From contig MUYB01000012.1 in the NCBI GenBank assembly GCA_002015125.1, positions 1-64,000 of the forward strand: a stretch of 64,000 nucleotides of DNA, written 5' to 3'. A program made the position numbers and the translations under genes. Positions within the stretch are counted from its first letter, which is position 1, and every line of letters begins with the position of its first letter. The notes under the pieces are model-generated. The model ran no database searches. It was not told where the DNA came from and was given only the letters and a program-made list of their open reading frames with translations. The stretch comes from [Haemophilus] felis. Lineage in GTDB: Bacteria; Pseudomonadota; Gammaproteobacteria; Enterobacterales; Pasteurellaceae. This document shows, one piece after another, positions 28,626-39,439 of this stretch.

Positions 28626-30617
28626 ATGCTGTATGAAATAAATGCGAGTCAACCTTTTCCTTTAGGCTGTTCTATCTATCACAAAGAAGGAAAAATAATT
28701 GCAAATTTTGCGTTATTTTCTAGTGCAGCAAAAAGGGTGCAACTTTGCTTATTTGATGAAAATGAGCAAGAAACTCGTTTTGATATGCAGCTATGCGAAG
28801 GGAATGTTTGGTGTGTTACCGTCGGTAACATCGTTTATGGAATGCAATATGGTTATCGCCTGTATGGTAAGGATGAAGATTCTTTATGTAATCCAAATAA
28901 ATTGATGTTAGATCCTTATGCAAAAGCGGTAGTTGGCAAACCCGATTTAAGCTCTTCTGAAAAATGTAGTTGGTTTGATTTGACGGATTGTCGTGATAAT
29001 GCTTCTTTAGCGCCGAAAGCTTTGATTGTGGATTGCACTTTTGATTGGCAAGGCGATCAATGTTTAGCTACGCCTTGGCAAGACACGATTATTTATGAAT
29101 TGAATGTCAAAGGCTTTACGCAGTTACGAGAAGATTTACCTGAGTCTATTCGTGGTAGTTATGCGGCCTTAGGCCATTCGACCATGATTGATTATTTAAA
29201 AGATTTAGGGGTAACGGCGGTAGAACTTTTGCCTGTGAATTATCAATTGGACGAAGTTCATTTGCAGGAAAAAGGACTCCATAATTATTGGGGATATAAC
29301 CCTTTGGCGATGTTTGCTGTAGAGCCTAAATATGCAACCTCTGAATTAACAGCACTAACCGAATTTAAGCAAATGGTGCGTAGCCTGCATCAGGCTGGAA
29401 TTGAAGTGATTTTAGATGTGGTGTTTAACCATAGTGCCGAATCAGAAAAACATTTTCCAACTTTTAGCCAGCGTGGTATTGATGATAAAACCTATTATTG
29501 GCAGAGTAGCGAAGGGCAGTATTACAACTGGACTGGTTGCGGTAATACCTTAAATTTGTCTCATAAAGTAACTCGCGATTGGGTAGTGGATTGTTTGCGT
29601 TATTGGGTGGAAGAATGTCATATAGATGGTTTCCGTTTTGATTTAGGCGCTGTTTTGGGACGTGAGGGTGAAGGTGGTTTTAATTCACAAGCACAGCTGT
29701 TTACAGACATTATGGCCGTGCCTAGTTTACAAAAATGTAAGTTTATCGCTGAACCTTGGGATATTGGTGATTTTGGTTATCAGGTAGGCAACTTTCCGCC
29801 ATTTTTTGCAGAATGGAATGATCGTTTTCGCGATGATATGACCAAGTTTTGGTTATGGAAAAATGGCGAAAAAGGTGCTTTTGCACAGCGGCTAGCTGGA
29901 TCCAGTGATATTTTTCAACATACTCAACGGCAACCCTATTGTTCCATAAACTTTATTACCGCCCATGACGGTTTCACGCTGCGCGATTTAGTGAGTTATA
30001 ACCAAAAACAAAATTGGGCAAACGGCGAGGAAAATCGTGATGGACGCAATGAAAATCACAGCTATGATCATGGTTTTGAGGGAGTCGACAATGCCCCACA
30101 AGAGGTGGAAAAGGCGCGTTTATTAAGTAGTATTAATTTGTTAACGAGCTTGTTGTTATCCAATGGCACACCGATGTTGTTAGCAGGTGATGAATTTGGC
30201 AATTCACAATGGGGTAACAATAATGCGTATTGCCAAGATAATCTAACTTCTTGGCTAAAATGGGAAACATTTAATCAAAAATTATTTTCTATTACGAAGC
30301 AACTTATTGCTCTGCGTAAAAAGATTGCTTTATTAGGTCAGAGTTGCTGGTGGAATGATGACAATATATGCTGGTTAAATTCGCAGGCTCAACTGATGAG
30401 CGTAGAAAATTGGCATAACGCTGAGGATAAAGCGTTACAAGTATTAATAGAAAATGAATGGCTATTTTTAATTAATAGCAAAACCGAATTACAGACTTTC
30501 TTATTGCCTAGGGGAAATTGGGAAGTGATGTATTGCGCAACAGAGGTTGTACTTCAAGAAAATATTGCAGAATTGAACGATGTTTCTTTTTGTGTGTTGC
30601 GAAATTTAGATTCGTAG
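28626..30617 (+). CDS. glgX: Glycogen debranching enzyme
   Basis: GlgX hydrolyses alpha-1,6 branches of phosphorylase limit dextrin. The 663-residue GH13 protein has the CBM48-like start (PLGCSIYHKEGKIIANFALFS), barrel motifs VILDVVFNHSAE, IDGFRFDLGAVLG (nucleophile Asp), FIAEPWDIGDFGYQ (acid/base Glu) and NFITAHDGFTL. The isoamylase/GlgX type is separated from GlgB by the AEPWD motif. It follows glgB by 6 bp, so the two are co-translated. About 80 bp separate it from glgC. Confidence 0.95.
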   Translation: MLYEINASQPFPLGCSIYHKEGKIIANFALFSSAAKRVQLCLFDENEQETRFDMQLCEGNVWCVTVGNIVYGMQYGYRLYGKDEDSLCNPNKLMLDPYAKAVVGKPDLSSSEKCSWFDLTDCRDNASLAPKALIVDCTFDWQGDQCLATPWQDTIIYELNVKGFTQLREDLPESIRGSYAALGHSTMIDYLKDLGVTAVELLPVNYQLDEVHLQEKGLHNYWGYNPLAMFAVEPKYATSELTALTEFKQMVRSLHQAGIEVILDVVFNHSAESEKHFPTFSQRGIDDKTYYWQSSEGQYYNWTGCGNTLNLSHKVTRDWVVDCLRYWVEECHIDGFRFDLGAVLGREGEGGFNSQAQLFTDIMAVPSLQKCKFIAEPWDIGDFGYQVGNFPPFFAEWNDRFRDDMTKFWLWKNGEKGAFAQRLAGSSDIFQHTQRQPYCSINFITAHDGFTLRDLVSYNQKQNWANGEENRDGRNENHSYDHGFEGVDNAPQEVEKARLLSSINLLTSLLLSNGTPMLLAGDEFGNSQWGNNNAYCQDNLTSWLKWETFNQKLFSITKQLIALRKKIALLGQSCWWNDDNICWLNSQAQLMSVENWHNAEDKALQVLIENEWLFLINSKTELQTFLLPRGNWEVMYCATEVVLQENIAELNDVSFCVLRNLDS

Positions 30618-30696
30618 TAATTGAATATAAATAACAAGGTATATTGATCTGAGTTGTGCAATTATGCCCCATAAATTTCACTAAAGAGAGGTCATT

Positions 30697-32004
30697 ATGA
30701 ACAGTAGCATTGGAAAATTACCTAACAAATATGAGTTAGTAAAAGAAACATTAGTGTTAATTTTAGCGGGTGGACGGGGGGCACGCCTATATGAATTAAC
30801 GGATAAACGTGCCAAACCTGCTTTATATTTTGGGGGAAATCGTCGCATCATTGATTTTGCACTATCAAATTGTATTAACTCTGGGTTAAACCGCATCGGC
30901 GTCGTAACCCAATACGCCGCCCATTCCTTGTTACGCCATTTGCAAACGGGTTGGTCATTTTTGCCTCAAGAACGAGGCGAATTTATTGATATGTTACCAG
31001 CTCGCCAGCAAATTGATGATTCTACTTGGTATCGTGGTACAGCAGATGCGGTGTATCAAAATATGGCAATTATTCGTGATCATTATCGCCCGAAATATGT
31101 TTTGATTTTGGCTGGGGACCATATTTACAAACAAGATTATAGTCAAATGTTGCTTGACCATATTCATAGCGGCGCTAAATGTACCGTAGGCTGTATTGAG
31201 GTTGAACGCGAAAAAGCGAGCGAATTTGGCGTTATGGCGGTGAATGAAAATCTACAGGTAAAATCTTTCGTGGAAAAACCAAAAGATCCACCAGCTATGG
31301 TAGGTAAACCAAATACTTCTTTAGCGTCCATGGGGATTTATGTGTTTGATGCTGATTATCTTTATGATGTGCTTGAACGAGAAGTAACTTCACCTTGCAC
31401 TTCTCATGACTTCGGTAAAGATATTTTACCTAAAGCCTTAGAAGAAGGAGTATTATATGCGCACCCATTTAGTCGTTCTTGTATGGGACGTAATACGGAA
31501 GGGGAAATTTATTGGCGTGATGTGGGTACATTAGATAGTTTCTGGCAATCTAATATCGATTTAGTTTGTGAAAAACCACAGTTAGATATTTATGATCAAA
31601 ACTGGCCAATTCGTGGTAATCCTGTGCAAACTTATCCATCAAAATTCTTTTATAAAAAAGAAAATGCACGCCCAGTAGATAATTCATTGATTGCAGGTGG
31701 TTGTGTGATCACCGATGCTTCAATTAGTTATTCTGTGTTATTTGACCGAATCAAAGTGAATGAAGATTCCATTATCGATCATTGCGTGGTTTTACCTGAG
31801 GTGAAAATTGGTAAAAAATGTGTGTTAAAACGTTGTATCATTGATAGACATTCTGTGATTCCTGACGGTATGCAAATTGGGGTGGATTTAGAAGTTGATC
31901 GTAAACGTTTCAGAGTAAGTTCGGGCGGTGTTGTATTAGTAACGCCAAGTATGTTGAAAAAACTACAGGGCGAAGAAGTGGCTTCTGAGGCACATTTAGA
32001 TTAA
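30697..32004 (+). CDS. glgC: Glucose-1-phosphate adenylyltransferase (ADP-glucose pyrophosphorylase)
   Basis: GlgC makes ADP-glucose, the committed step of glycogen synthesis. The 435-residue protein has the nucleotide loop LILAGGRGARLYELT, the PALYFGGNRRIIDFALSN segment, the catalytic AGDHIYKQDY, the glucose-1-P site FVEKPKDPP and the C-terminal beta-helix (VLPEVKIGKKCVLKRCIID). An AGAGAGG ribosome site precedes the ATG. A strong intrinsic terminator follows the gene before glgA. Confidence 0.96.
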   Translation: MNSSIGKLPNKYELVKETLVLILAGGRGARLYELTDKRAKPALYFGGNRRIIDFALSNCINSGLNRIGVVTQYAAHSLLRHLQTGWSFLPQERGEFIDMLPARQQIDDSTWYRGTADAVYQNMAIIRDHYRPKYVLILAGDHIYKQDYSQMLLDHIHSGAKCTVGCIEVEREKASEFGVMAVNENLQVKSFVEKPKDPPAMVGKPNTSLASMGIYVFDADYLYDVLEREVTSPCTSHDFGKDILPKALEEGVLYAHPFSRSCMGRNTEGEIYWRDVGTLDSFWQSNIDLVCEKPQLDIYDQNWPIRGNPVQTYPSKFFYKKENARPVDNSLIAGGCVITDASISYSVLFDRIKVNEDSIIDHCVVLPEVKIGKKCVLKRCIIDRHSVIPDGMQIGVDLEVDRKRFRVSSGGVVLVTPSMLKKLQGEEVASEAHLD

Positions 32005-32021
32005 AAATATATTTTAAAAGC

Positions 32022-32053
32022 AGACACCTAATTTTAGGTGTCTGGCTTTTTTT
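32022..32053 (+). terminator. Intrinsic terminator inside the glg operon
   Basis: AGACACCTA and TAGGTGTCT pair around ATTT, followed by GGC and seven T. It lies between the glgC stop and the glgA start, so it must lower or condition glgAP expression unless they have their own promoter. Confidence 0.8.
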
Positions 32054-32071
32054 GTTAACGAAGGATCAAAA

Positions 32072-33505
32072 ATGAAAGTATTACATGTTTGCTCGGAATT
32101 ATATCCTTTGCTGAAAACAGGTGGGCTCGCCGATGTTATGGGCGCACTGCCTTTCGCTCAGAAGGAAATTGGTATTGATGCGCGTATTTTGTTACCAGCT
32201 TATCCTGCGATTAGCGCCGGTATCTCGAATACGGTAGTGGTTAATGAGTTTGATAACTTTGCTGGCCATATTGTATTACGTTATGGTGAATACAAAGGCA
32301 TTGGTGTGTATTTGATTGATGCACCTCACTTATATCAACGAGAAGGCAATCCTTATCACGATCAGTGGTATAACGATTACAACGATAACTATAAGCGTTT
32401 TGCCTTATTAGGCTGGGTTGCTGCGGAGCTTGCAACTGGTTTAGATAGCTGGTGGAAAGCAGAACTGGTGCATGCTCATGATTGGCACGCGGGTCTTGCG
32501 AGCGCTTATTTATTTAACAAGGGAAAACCTGCCAAATCAGTATTTACTATTCATAATTTGGCTTATCAAGGAATGTTTTCTTATCATCATTTATTTGAAA
32601 TTGGTTTGCCAAACACAATGTTTCATATGGAAGGTTTAGAACTATATGGACAAATTTCTTATTTGAAAGCAGGGCTATATTATTCCGATGCGGTTACCGC
32701 TGTTAGTCCAACTTATGCAAAAGAAATTACAACGGCTGAGTTTAGTTACGGTTTACAAGGGTTATTACAAACTTTGGATCAGCAAGGTCGTTTGGTGGGA
32801 ATTCTAAATGGTGTTGATGAACAAATTTGGCATCCAAATAATGATAGCTATATAGAATACCATTACAAATTAAAATCTATGACAGGCAAACGTAAAAATA
32901 AATCGGCGTTACAAGCTTACTTTAATTTGCCAGATAAACCAGAAGCCTTGCTATTTGTGATGGTTACTCGTTTAACTGAACAAAAAGGTGTAGATCTATT
33001 AATTGAAAGCGCGGATGAAATCATTAAGCAAGGTGGACAATTGATGATTTTAGGCTCAGGTTCTCCGCATTTAGAAGAGGGGATTCAGCAGTTAGCACAG
33101 CGCTATCCACAACAAGTTGCGGTGAAAATTGGCTATGATGAAGCGCTTTCTCATTTAATGGTTGCAGGTGGAGACGTGATTTTAGTGCCTAGCCGTTTTG
33201 AACCTTGTGGTTTAACCCAATTGTATGGGTTGAAATACGGTACTTTACCACTTGTACGTTCTACGGGGGGATTAGCAGATACAGTGGTAAACAGTTCATC
33301 AGAAAACATTAAAAAGCGTGTGGCGACAGGTTTTGTGTTTGAGCAAGCGAATGCAAGTGCATTACGTCAGGCGTTAATTGATGCCTTTGAATTATGGAAT
33401 AAACAACGAGTTTGGTTCAGCGTACGAACTGTGGCTATGGAACAAGATTTTAGTTGGCAAATTTCTGCTGTTGGCTATCAACAACTTTATCAACGTATTT
33501 TATAA
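32072..33505 (+). CDS. glgA: Glycogen synthase
   Basis: GlgA elongates glycogen with ADP-glucose. The 477-residue GT5 protein starts MKVLHVCSELYPLLKTGGLADVMGALP, which includes the KTGGL ADP-glucose motif. HAHDWHAGLASAYL and the C-terminal GT-B signature SRFEPCGLTQLYGLKYGTLPLVRSTGGLADTV are intact. It follows the glgC terminator by 18 bp, with GAAGGA as ribosome site. Confidence 0.96.
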   Translation: MKVLHVCSELYPLLKTGGLADVMGALPFAQKEIGIDARILLPAYPAISAGISNTVVVNEFDNFAGHIVLRYGEYKGIGVYLIDAPHLYQREGNPYHDQWYNDYNDNYKRFALLGWVAAELATGLDSWWKAELVHAHDWHAGLASAYLFNKGKPAKSVFTIHNLAYQGMFSYHHLFEIGLPNTMFHMEGLELYGQISYLKAGLYYSDAVTAVSPTYAKEITTAEFSYGLQGLLQTLDQQGRLVGILNGVDEQIWHPNNDSYIEYHYKLKSMTGKRKNKSALQAYFNLPDKPEALLFVMVTRLTEQKGVDLLIESADEIIKQGGQLMILGSGSPHLEEGIQQLAQRYPQQVAVKIGYDEALSHLMVAGGDVILVPSRFEPCGLTQLYGLKYGTLPLVRSTGGLADTVVNSSSENIKKRVATGFVFEQANASALRQALIDAFELWNKQRVWFSVRTVAMEQDFSWQISAVGYQQLYQRIL

Positions 33506-33598
33506 GGTTATTCGCCATTTCCGTAAATTACTAGTTGCAAATTTAAGCGAAAATGACTAAATTGCACCGTTTTTTATTTTTAAGGAGTATAAAAATCA

Positions 33599-36055
33599 AT
33601 GAACGTGGAAAAATTTGATTCCCCTTTTTCATATAAACGTCCAACAGCAACAGTTGAATCTATAAAAGAAGCAATTGTCTATAAATTAATATTTTTAATT
33701 GGTCGATCTCCACAAGAAGCGAGTCAACGTGATTGGCTAAATGCGACATTATATGCCGTACGTGATTTGGCTACAGAAGGCTGGATTACTAGTGCTCGTC
33801 AGGCACGTAGCGAGGAAACTCGCCGTGTTTATTATCTTTCTATGGAATTCTTAATTGGTCGTACTCTATCTAACGCTATGATGGCAGAAGGGGTTTATGA
33901 ATTAGCCAAAAAAGCCCTCGCAGAATTAAATGTCAATCTCGAGGATGTGTTAGAAAAAGAAGTGGATCCTGGGTTAGGAAATGGCGGTTTAGGACGTTTA
34001 GCAGCTTGTTTTATGGATTCTATTGCAACCTTAGCATTACCAGGTGTGGGCTATGGTATCCGTTACGAATACGGCATGTTCCGCCAAGAAATTGAAGATG
34101 GTCGTCAAGTTGAAAAACCTGATACCTGGTTAGACAAAGGTGCACCTTGGGAATTTATCCGTCCTTCTAAACGCCACACTATTCGTTTTGGTGGCACCAT
34201 TCATTTCGAAGGTAAAAAATGTATTTGGAATAGTGCAGATGAAGTGGTTGCACTTGCCTATGATCAAGTTATCCCAGGTTATGCAAATGATTCCGCTGCA
34301 ACCTTGCGTTTATGGGGAGCTTATGCTGGGGATCGCTTTGATTTAGCAGATTTCAACCGTGGGGATTATGCTTCAGCAGTACATGATCGTACTTTAAGTA
34401 AAAACATCAGCCGTGTTCTTTATCCAGATGATTCTACTTGGAGTGGTCGCGAGTTACGTTTACGTCAAGAATATTTCCTCGTGTCTGCCTCGCTACAAGA
34501 TATTATTTACCGCCATAAACGTATTCACGGTACTATCGAAAACCTAGCGGATAAAGTGGCGATTCACTTGAATGATACCCACCCAGCCCTTGCGATTCCT
34601 GAATTAATGGTCATTTTGATTGATCAAGAAGGCTATGAATGGAAGAAAGCTTGGGATATGACTCGCCGTATTTTCTCTTATACTTGCCATACCTTGATGT
34701 CAGAAGCATTAGAAACTTGGCCTGTGGAAATGATGGCACATATTTTACCGCGTCATTTACAGATGATTTTTGAAATCAATGATTACTTCTTGGAATATGT
34801 GCAAACCTACGTGACCACGGATATGGATTTTATTCGCCGTGTATCTTTAATTGAAGAAGGAGACCATCGTAAAGTTCGTATGGGTTGGTTATCTGTTGTT
34901 GGTTCTCATAAAGTAAATGGCGTAGCCGCAATTCATTCGGATTTAATGGTAACTTCAACTTTCGCGGATTTTGCACGAATCTATCCAGAACGTTTTACTA
35001 ACGTAACTAATGGTATTACACCTCGTCGTTGGATTGGCGTTGCTAACCCAGAGTTATCTGCTTTATTTGATAAATATATCGGCAAAGAATGGCGACGTGA
35101 TCTCAGCCAATTAACTTTATTAAAAGACAAAATCCAAGATCCTGAATTGAAAAAATCAGTATCCCAAATTAAATATAACAATAAAGTCAAATTAGCCAAT
35201 TACATTAAGCAAGAATTAGGCGTAGAAGTTAGCCCAGAAGCATTGTTTGATGTACAAGTTAAACGTATTCACGAATACAAACGCCAAATTTTGAACCTGT
35301 TGCACATCATCGCTCGCTACAACGCAATGTTGGCGAACCCTGAGAAAAACTGGCAACCTCGCGTGTTTATTTTGGCTGGAAAAGCGGCGTCGGCATATTA
35401 TGCGGCGAAACAAACCATTAATTTAATTAATGATGTGGCAAAAGTAATTAACAACGATGAACGTTTACAAGGTCGTTTGAAGCTAGTATTTATTCCTAAC
35501 TATAGCGTGAGTCTTGCAGAATTAATTATTCCTGCGGCGGATATTTCAGAACAAATTTCTCTTGCAGGTACAGAAGCATCTGGAACCAGTAATATGAAAT
35601 TTGCACTTAATGGTGCTTTAACCTTAGGTACGCTAGATGGTGCTAATGTGGAAATTCTTGATAACGTGGGCGCAGAAAATATATTTATCTTTGGTAATAC
35701 GGTAGAACAAGTAGAGACGTTACGACGTAACGGATATCGTCCATTTGATTATTATCAGCAAGATGAACAACTGCGCCAAGTGGTGGATCAAATTATTTCA
35801 GGACGTTTCTCTCCAAATGATCCTCATCGCTATCATCAATTATTACAATCTCTGCAATATCATGATTATTATCAAGCATTTGCAGATTTCCGTAGCTATG
35901 TGGAAGCGCAGCAAAAAGTAGATGAAAAATATCATAACCGAGAAGCTTGGGTAGATAGTACGCTACAAAATATTGTGAATATGAGCTATTTCTCTTCAGA
36001 CCGCACGATTTTAGAGTACGCAGAGAAAATTTGGAAAATTAAACCAATTAAATAA
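33599..36055 (+). CDS. glgP: Glycogen/maltodextrin phosphorylase
   Basis: GlgP releases glucose-1-phosphate from glycogen. The 818-residue protein has the N-terminal [14 protein letters not shown], the active-site loop [28 protein letters not shown] and the PLP segment [30 protein letters not shown] with its lysine. Length and motifs equal E. coli GlgP. It is the last operon gene and is followed by a strong terminator. GlgP and MalP cannot be told apart by motifs; the operon favours GlgP. Confidence 0.95.
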   Translation: MNVEKFDSPFSYKRPTATVESIKEAIVYKLIFLIGRSPQEASQRDWLNATLYAVRDLATEGWITSARQARSEETRRVYYLSMEFLIGRTLSNAMMAEGVYELAKKALAELNVNLEDVLEKEVDPGLGNGGLGRLAACFMDSIATLALPGVGYGIRYEYGMFRQEIEDGRQVEKPDTWLDKGAPWEFIRPSKRHTIRFGGTIHFEGKKCIWNSADEVVALAYDQVIPGYANDSAATLRLWGAYAGDRFDLADFNRGDYASAVHDRTLSKNISRVLYPDDSTWSGRELRLRQEYFLVSASLQDIIYRHKRIHGTIENLADKVAIHLNDTHPALAIPELMVILIDQEGYEWKKAWDMTRRIFSYTCHTLMSEALETWPVEMMAHILPRHLQMIFEINDYFLEYVQTYVTTDMDFIRRVSLIEEGDHRKVRMGWLSVVGSHKVNGVAAIHSDLMVTSTFADFARIYPERFTNVTNGITPRRWIGVANPELSALFDKYIGKEWRRDLSQLTLLKDKIQDPELKKSVSQIKYNNKVKLANYIKQELGVEVSPEALFDVQVKRIHEYKRQILNLLHIIARYNAMLANPEKNWQPRVFILAGKAASAYYAAKQTINLINDVAKVINNDERLQGRLKLVFIPNYSVSLAELIIPAADISEQISLAGTEASGTSNMKFALNGALTLGTLDGANVEILDNVGAENIFIFGNTVEQVETLRRNGYRPFDYYQQDEQLRQVVDQIISGRFSPNDPHRYHQLLQSLQYHDYYQAFADFRSYVEAQQKVDEKYHNREAWVDSTLQNIVNMSYFSSDRTILEYAEKIWKIKPIK

Positions 36056-36073
36056 TTGGGGTAGGCATTAATA

Positions 36074-36108
36074 AAAATGCGGTGGAATAAAAATTCACCG
36101 CATTTTTT
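36074..36108 (+). terminator. Terminator of the glg operon
   Basis: AAAATGCGGTG pairs with CACCGCATTTT and is followed by more T. The stem resembles, but does not equal, an inverted uptake-signal pair. Confidence 0.8.
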
Positions 36109-36258
36109 CTTAGTATTAGATAGCCTTATGAAATATCTCCAGCATATTATTTCCTGCTGGCTGCGGTAATTCTCATTGGTTTTTTAGCACAAATCAGAAT
36201 TTCTAATGGAATTTATGCTAGAATCCCGAGTATTTTGTTTTCTTACGTAACCTAGATT

Positions 36259-37134
36259 ATGAATAAGCGCCTTCCTCCTCTTAACGCCTTAAAAGCATTT
36301 GAATCTGCTGCAAGACACCTTAGTTTTACAAAAGCTGCAGAGGAATTATTTGTAACTCAAGCAGCTATTAGTCATCAAATTAAGTTATTAGAAGATTTTT
36401 TAGGTATTGTGTTGTTTAAACGCAAAAATCGAGCTTTAGAGTTAACAGAGTTAGGGAAAGTTTATTTTGTTGATGTGAGTAAAATTTTGCATCGTTTAGC
36501 AGAGGCGACAGATAAATTGCGTCAACAGAAAAATGAGAAGCACTTGACTATTAGCGTGCCACAAACATTTGGTATTCAATGGTTAGTGCCACATTTAAGT
36601 GAATTTAATCAACTTTACCCAGAAATAGAAGTGCGTTTAAAAGGGGTTGATCAAGATGAAGGGTCGCTAGAAAAGGAAATTGATATTGCCATTTATTATG
36701 GTCAAGGTAACTGGGAAAATCTGCAAGTAGAAAAATTAGTTGATGCCAATTTACTTATATTAGCGTCGCCAAAACTATTGGCTAAAACACCAGTTGAAAA
36801 ACCAGAAGATCTCAAAAATCACACTTTGATCCATACTCATACAAGAGATAATTGGCAAAGTATGGCTGATTTTTTACAGTTAGAATCCGTCAATATTCAA
36901 CAAGGGCCGTTGTTTAGTCATACCTTTATGGCACTACAAGCGGCTATTCATGGACAAGGCCTAGTATTAGCAAATCGAATTCTTGCTCAACAGGAAATTG
37001 ACAATGGTCATTTGCAAATTGTATTACCTACGCAGTTACATGATCCTAAATCTTTTTACGTAGTTAACCACCTTGATGTAAATGATGAACGCATCCAAGC
37101 ATTTAGAACTTGGATTATACAAAAAATGAAATAA
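36259..37134 (+). CDS. gcvA: LysR-family regulator, GcvA type
   Basis: The 291-residue protein starts MNKRLPPLNALKAFESAARHLSFTKAAEELFVTQAAISHQIKLLE, the winged-helix sequence typical of GcvA, which in E. coli controls glycine cleavage genes. The effector domain includes LTISVPQTFGIQWLVPHL. It lies 7 bp before rlmM, and the two pair in many gamma-proteobacteria. No gcv genes are in the window, so its target here is not shown. Confidence 0.85.
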   Translation: MNKRLPPLNALKAFESAARHLSFTKAAEELFVTQAAISHQIKLLEDFLGIVLFKRKNRALELTELGKVYFVDVSKILHRLAEATDKLRQQKNEKHLTISVPQTFGIQWLVPHLSEFNQLYPEIEVRLKGVDQDEGSLEKEIDIAIYYGQGNWENLQVEKLVDANLLILASPKLLAKTPVEKPEDLKNHTLIHTHTRDNWQSMADFLQLESVNIQQGPLFSHTFMALQAAIHGQGLVLANRILAQQEIDNGHLQIVLPTQLHDPKSFYVVNHLDVNDERIQAFRTWIIQKMK

Positions 37135-37141
37135 GTAATTT

Positions 37142-38236
37142 ATGAATAAACTGGCCTTATATTGTCGCTCTGGTTTTGAGAAAGAGACGGCTGCAGAAAT
37201 TAGTGATAAAGCGAGTGCCTTAGGAATTTTTGGTTTTGCTCGCGTCGTGGAAAACAGCGGATATGTGATTTTTGAATGTTATCAAGAAAACGAAGCGGAT
37301 CGTCTAGCCCGAGAAATTCCTTTTACTCAATTTATTTTTGCACGACAAATTGTGGTGGTCTCAGAATGTTTACAGGCATTGCCAACTGCCGATAGAATCA
37401 CGCCAATTTTGCAACAATATCAATCTGTTAAGGCATTAGGATTAGCAAATAGTAATGAAGTTTGGGTTGAAACCGCTGATACGAATGAAGCAAAATCCTT
37501 GTCAGTATTTTGTCGCAAATTTACCGTTCCATTACGTCAAGCGTTAAAAAATCAAGGTTTTTTACAAGCTAAAGGCGATAAAAGCCAGTTTACCTTACAT
37601 ATTTTATTTATTCGAAATGATGCTTGCTATGTAGGCTATTCCTACAACAACAATCATTCGCCCTATTTTATGGGGATTTCTCGTTTAAAATTTCCTGCTG
37701 ATGCGCCAAGTCGATCCACGTTAAAATTAGAAGAAGCGATTTTGACTTTTATTCCTAGAAATCAAGAGCCTATTCGTTTTCAAGAAACCATGAAAGCGGT
37801 AGATTTGGGAGCCTGTCCTGGCGGTTGGACTTATCAATTAGTTAAGCGAGGCTTGTTTGTGTATGCGGTGGATCACGGCAAAATGGCGGCAAGTCTTCAT
37901 GAGACAGGGCGTATTGAACATTGCCCTGAAGATGGCTTTACTTTCAAACCACCTAAGCGCTGTAAAATAGATTGGTTAGTCTGTGATATGGTGGAACAAC
38001 CAAGTCGAGTGACACAGTTAATTATCAAATGGTTTACGCAAGGTTGGTGTCGAGAGGCAATTTTTAATTTGAAATTACCAATGAAAAAACGCTATGTTGA
38101 AGTGCAACAATGTCTGAATAAAATAGAAGATGCACTTATCCAACTAGGAGTAAAATTTCAATTACAAGCAAAGCATCTTTATCATGATCGCGAAGAAGTT
38201 ACGGTGCATCTCGCAATAGATATAAATTCACGCTAA
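37142..38236 (+). CDS. rlmM: 23S rRNA (cytidine-2498-2'-O)-methyltransferase
   Basis: RlmM methylates the ribose of C2498 in the peptidyl-transferase region. The 364-residue protein has an N-terminal THUMP-like domain (MNKLALYCRSGFEKETAAEI) and a C-terminal Rossmann methyltransferase with the SAM loop AVDLGACPGGWTYQLVKRG, IDWLVCDMVEQP and FNLKLPMKKRY; the K-D-K-type residues are visible. It is translationally close to gcvA. Confidence 0.94.
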   Translation: MNKLALYCRSGFEKETAAEISDKASALGIFGFARVVENSGYVIFECYQENEADRLAREIPFTQFIFARQIVVVSECLQALPTADRITPILQQYQSVKALGLANSNEVWVETADTNEAKSLSVFCRKFTVPLRQALKNQGFLQAKGDKSQFTLHILFIRNDACYVGYSYNNNHSPYFMGISRLKFPADAPSRSTLKLEEAILTFIPRNQEPIRFQETMKAVDLGACPGGWTYQLVKRGLFVYAVDHGKMAASLHETGRIEHCPEDGFTFKPPKRCKIDWLVCDMVEQPSRVTQLIIKWFTQGWCREAIFNLKLPMKKRYVEVQQCLNKIEDALIQLGVKFQLQAKHLYHDREEVTVHLAIDINSR

Positions 38237-38405
38237 ATCGATAGCATTCTGATAGAATTGTTCAGTTTTTAAATGTGATGTAGTTCGAAGTTTTGGAGTA
38301 AGTAGGTTGCTCCCATGATAAAAATTTGTTATTTATTAACAATCTTGTAACAATTTGCTTTGTGCATTTGTTCAGCAAACCAACAATCAACATAAGGAAA
38401 ACTCT

Positions 38406-39365
38406 ATGAAAAACTACTTAAAACTTTCCATGGCTGCGGCCTTAATGCTTTCATCTAGTGCAGTGTTAGCAAGCGATAAAATTGTTACTATCGGTACTGG
38501 CGGTCAAACGGGTGTTTATTATGTGGTTGGTCAATCTGTATGCCAGCTAGTAAACCGTACATCAGCACAATCAGGTGTGAAATGTAATGCGCCGTCTACA
38601 GGTGGCTCAGTTGCCAACTTGAATGCGATTGCAAGTAGTCAAATGGAATTAGGAATTGCACAATCAGATTGGCAATATCATGCTTATAATGGTTCAAGCT
38701 CTTTTGAAGGCAAAAAAAATGACAAATTAAGAGCGGTATTTTCTATTCACCCAGAACCATTTACCTTAATGGCACGTGCCGACGCTAATATTAAACATTT
38801 TGATGATCTGAAAGGGAAACGTGTTAACGTGGGTGATCCAGGTTCTGGTACTCGTGCCACAATGAACGTGATTTTAAAAGCGAAAGGCTGGGATAACAGC
38901 GCATTTAAAGTTGCCTCAGAATTAAAACCTGCGGAAATGGCTTCTGTGATGTGTGATAACAACTTGGATGCGATTACCTATAACGTTGGACACCCAAATG
39001 GTGCATTAAAAGAAGCCGCTGCTTCTTGTGATGCGCATTTAGTACCAATTACTGGCCCTGAAATTGATAAACTTGTTGCAGATAATCCTTATTATGCGAA
39101 AGCAACCATTCCTGGTGGTTTGTATAAAGGTAGTGATACCCCAACAGATAGCTTCGGGGTTTATGCAACTTTAGTGAGTTCATCTGATGTGGATGCAGAT
39201 AGCGTATATGCGGTAGTTAAAGCGGTGTTTGATAATTTTGATCGTTTCAAACGTTTACACCCTGCATTCGCTAACTTAAAAGAACAGGATATGATTAAAA
39301 ATGCGCTTTCTGCCCCGTTACACGAAGGTGCGGTGCGTTATTATAAAGAAAGAGGATGGATGTAA
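38406..39365 (+). CDS. TAXI-family TRAP transporter solute-binding protein
   Basis: The 319-residue protein has a clear signal peptide (MKNYLKLSMAAALMLSSSAVLA) and the TAXI signature TIGTGGQTGVYYVVGQSVCQL; PSTGGSVANLNAIASSQMELGIAQSDW is also typical. The ATG at 38406 follows AAGGA; an upstream in-frame ATG would add 17 non-hydrophobic residues. TAXI proteins feed TRAP permeases with dicarboxylates or amino acids such as glutamate; the substrate here is not deducible. A terminator separates it from the permease, which allows excess binding protein. Confidence 0.93.
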   Translation: MKNYLKLSMAAALMLSSSAVLASDKIVTIGTGGQTGVYYVVGQSVCQLVNRTSAQSGVKCNAPSTGGSVANLNAIASSQMELGIAQSDWQYHAYNGSSSFEGKKNDKLRAVFSIHPEPFTLMARADANIKHFDDLKGKRVNVGDPGSGTRATMNVILKAKGWDNSAFKVASELKPAEMASVMCDNNLDAITYNVGHPNGALKEAAASCDAHLVPITGPEIDKLVADNPYYAKATIPGGLYKGSDTPTDSFGVYATLVSSSDVDADSVYAVVKAVFDNFDRFKRLHPAFANLKEQDMIKNALSAPLHEGAVRYYKERGWM

Positions 39366-39384
39366 TTTTTCCTCTTATATTTTG

Positions 39385-39410
39385 AAGGCAGGCGAGTTCC
39401 TGCCTTTTTC
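39385..39410 (+). terminator. Terminator/attenuator between binding protein and permease
   Basis: AAGGCAGG pairs with CCTGCCTT and is followed by TTTTT. Partial read-through would give more binding protein than permease, a common design in binding-protein transporters. Confidence 0.75.
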
Positions 39411-39439
39411 CGTTTATTTTTTATGACGAGGAGTTTTAG

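Noticed and set aside
36074..36108. Inverted uptake-signal pair as terminator of glgP
   Set aside because: The stem is AAAATGCGGTG, not AAAGTGCGGT; it differs at the key G, so only similarity.
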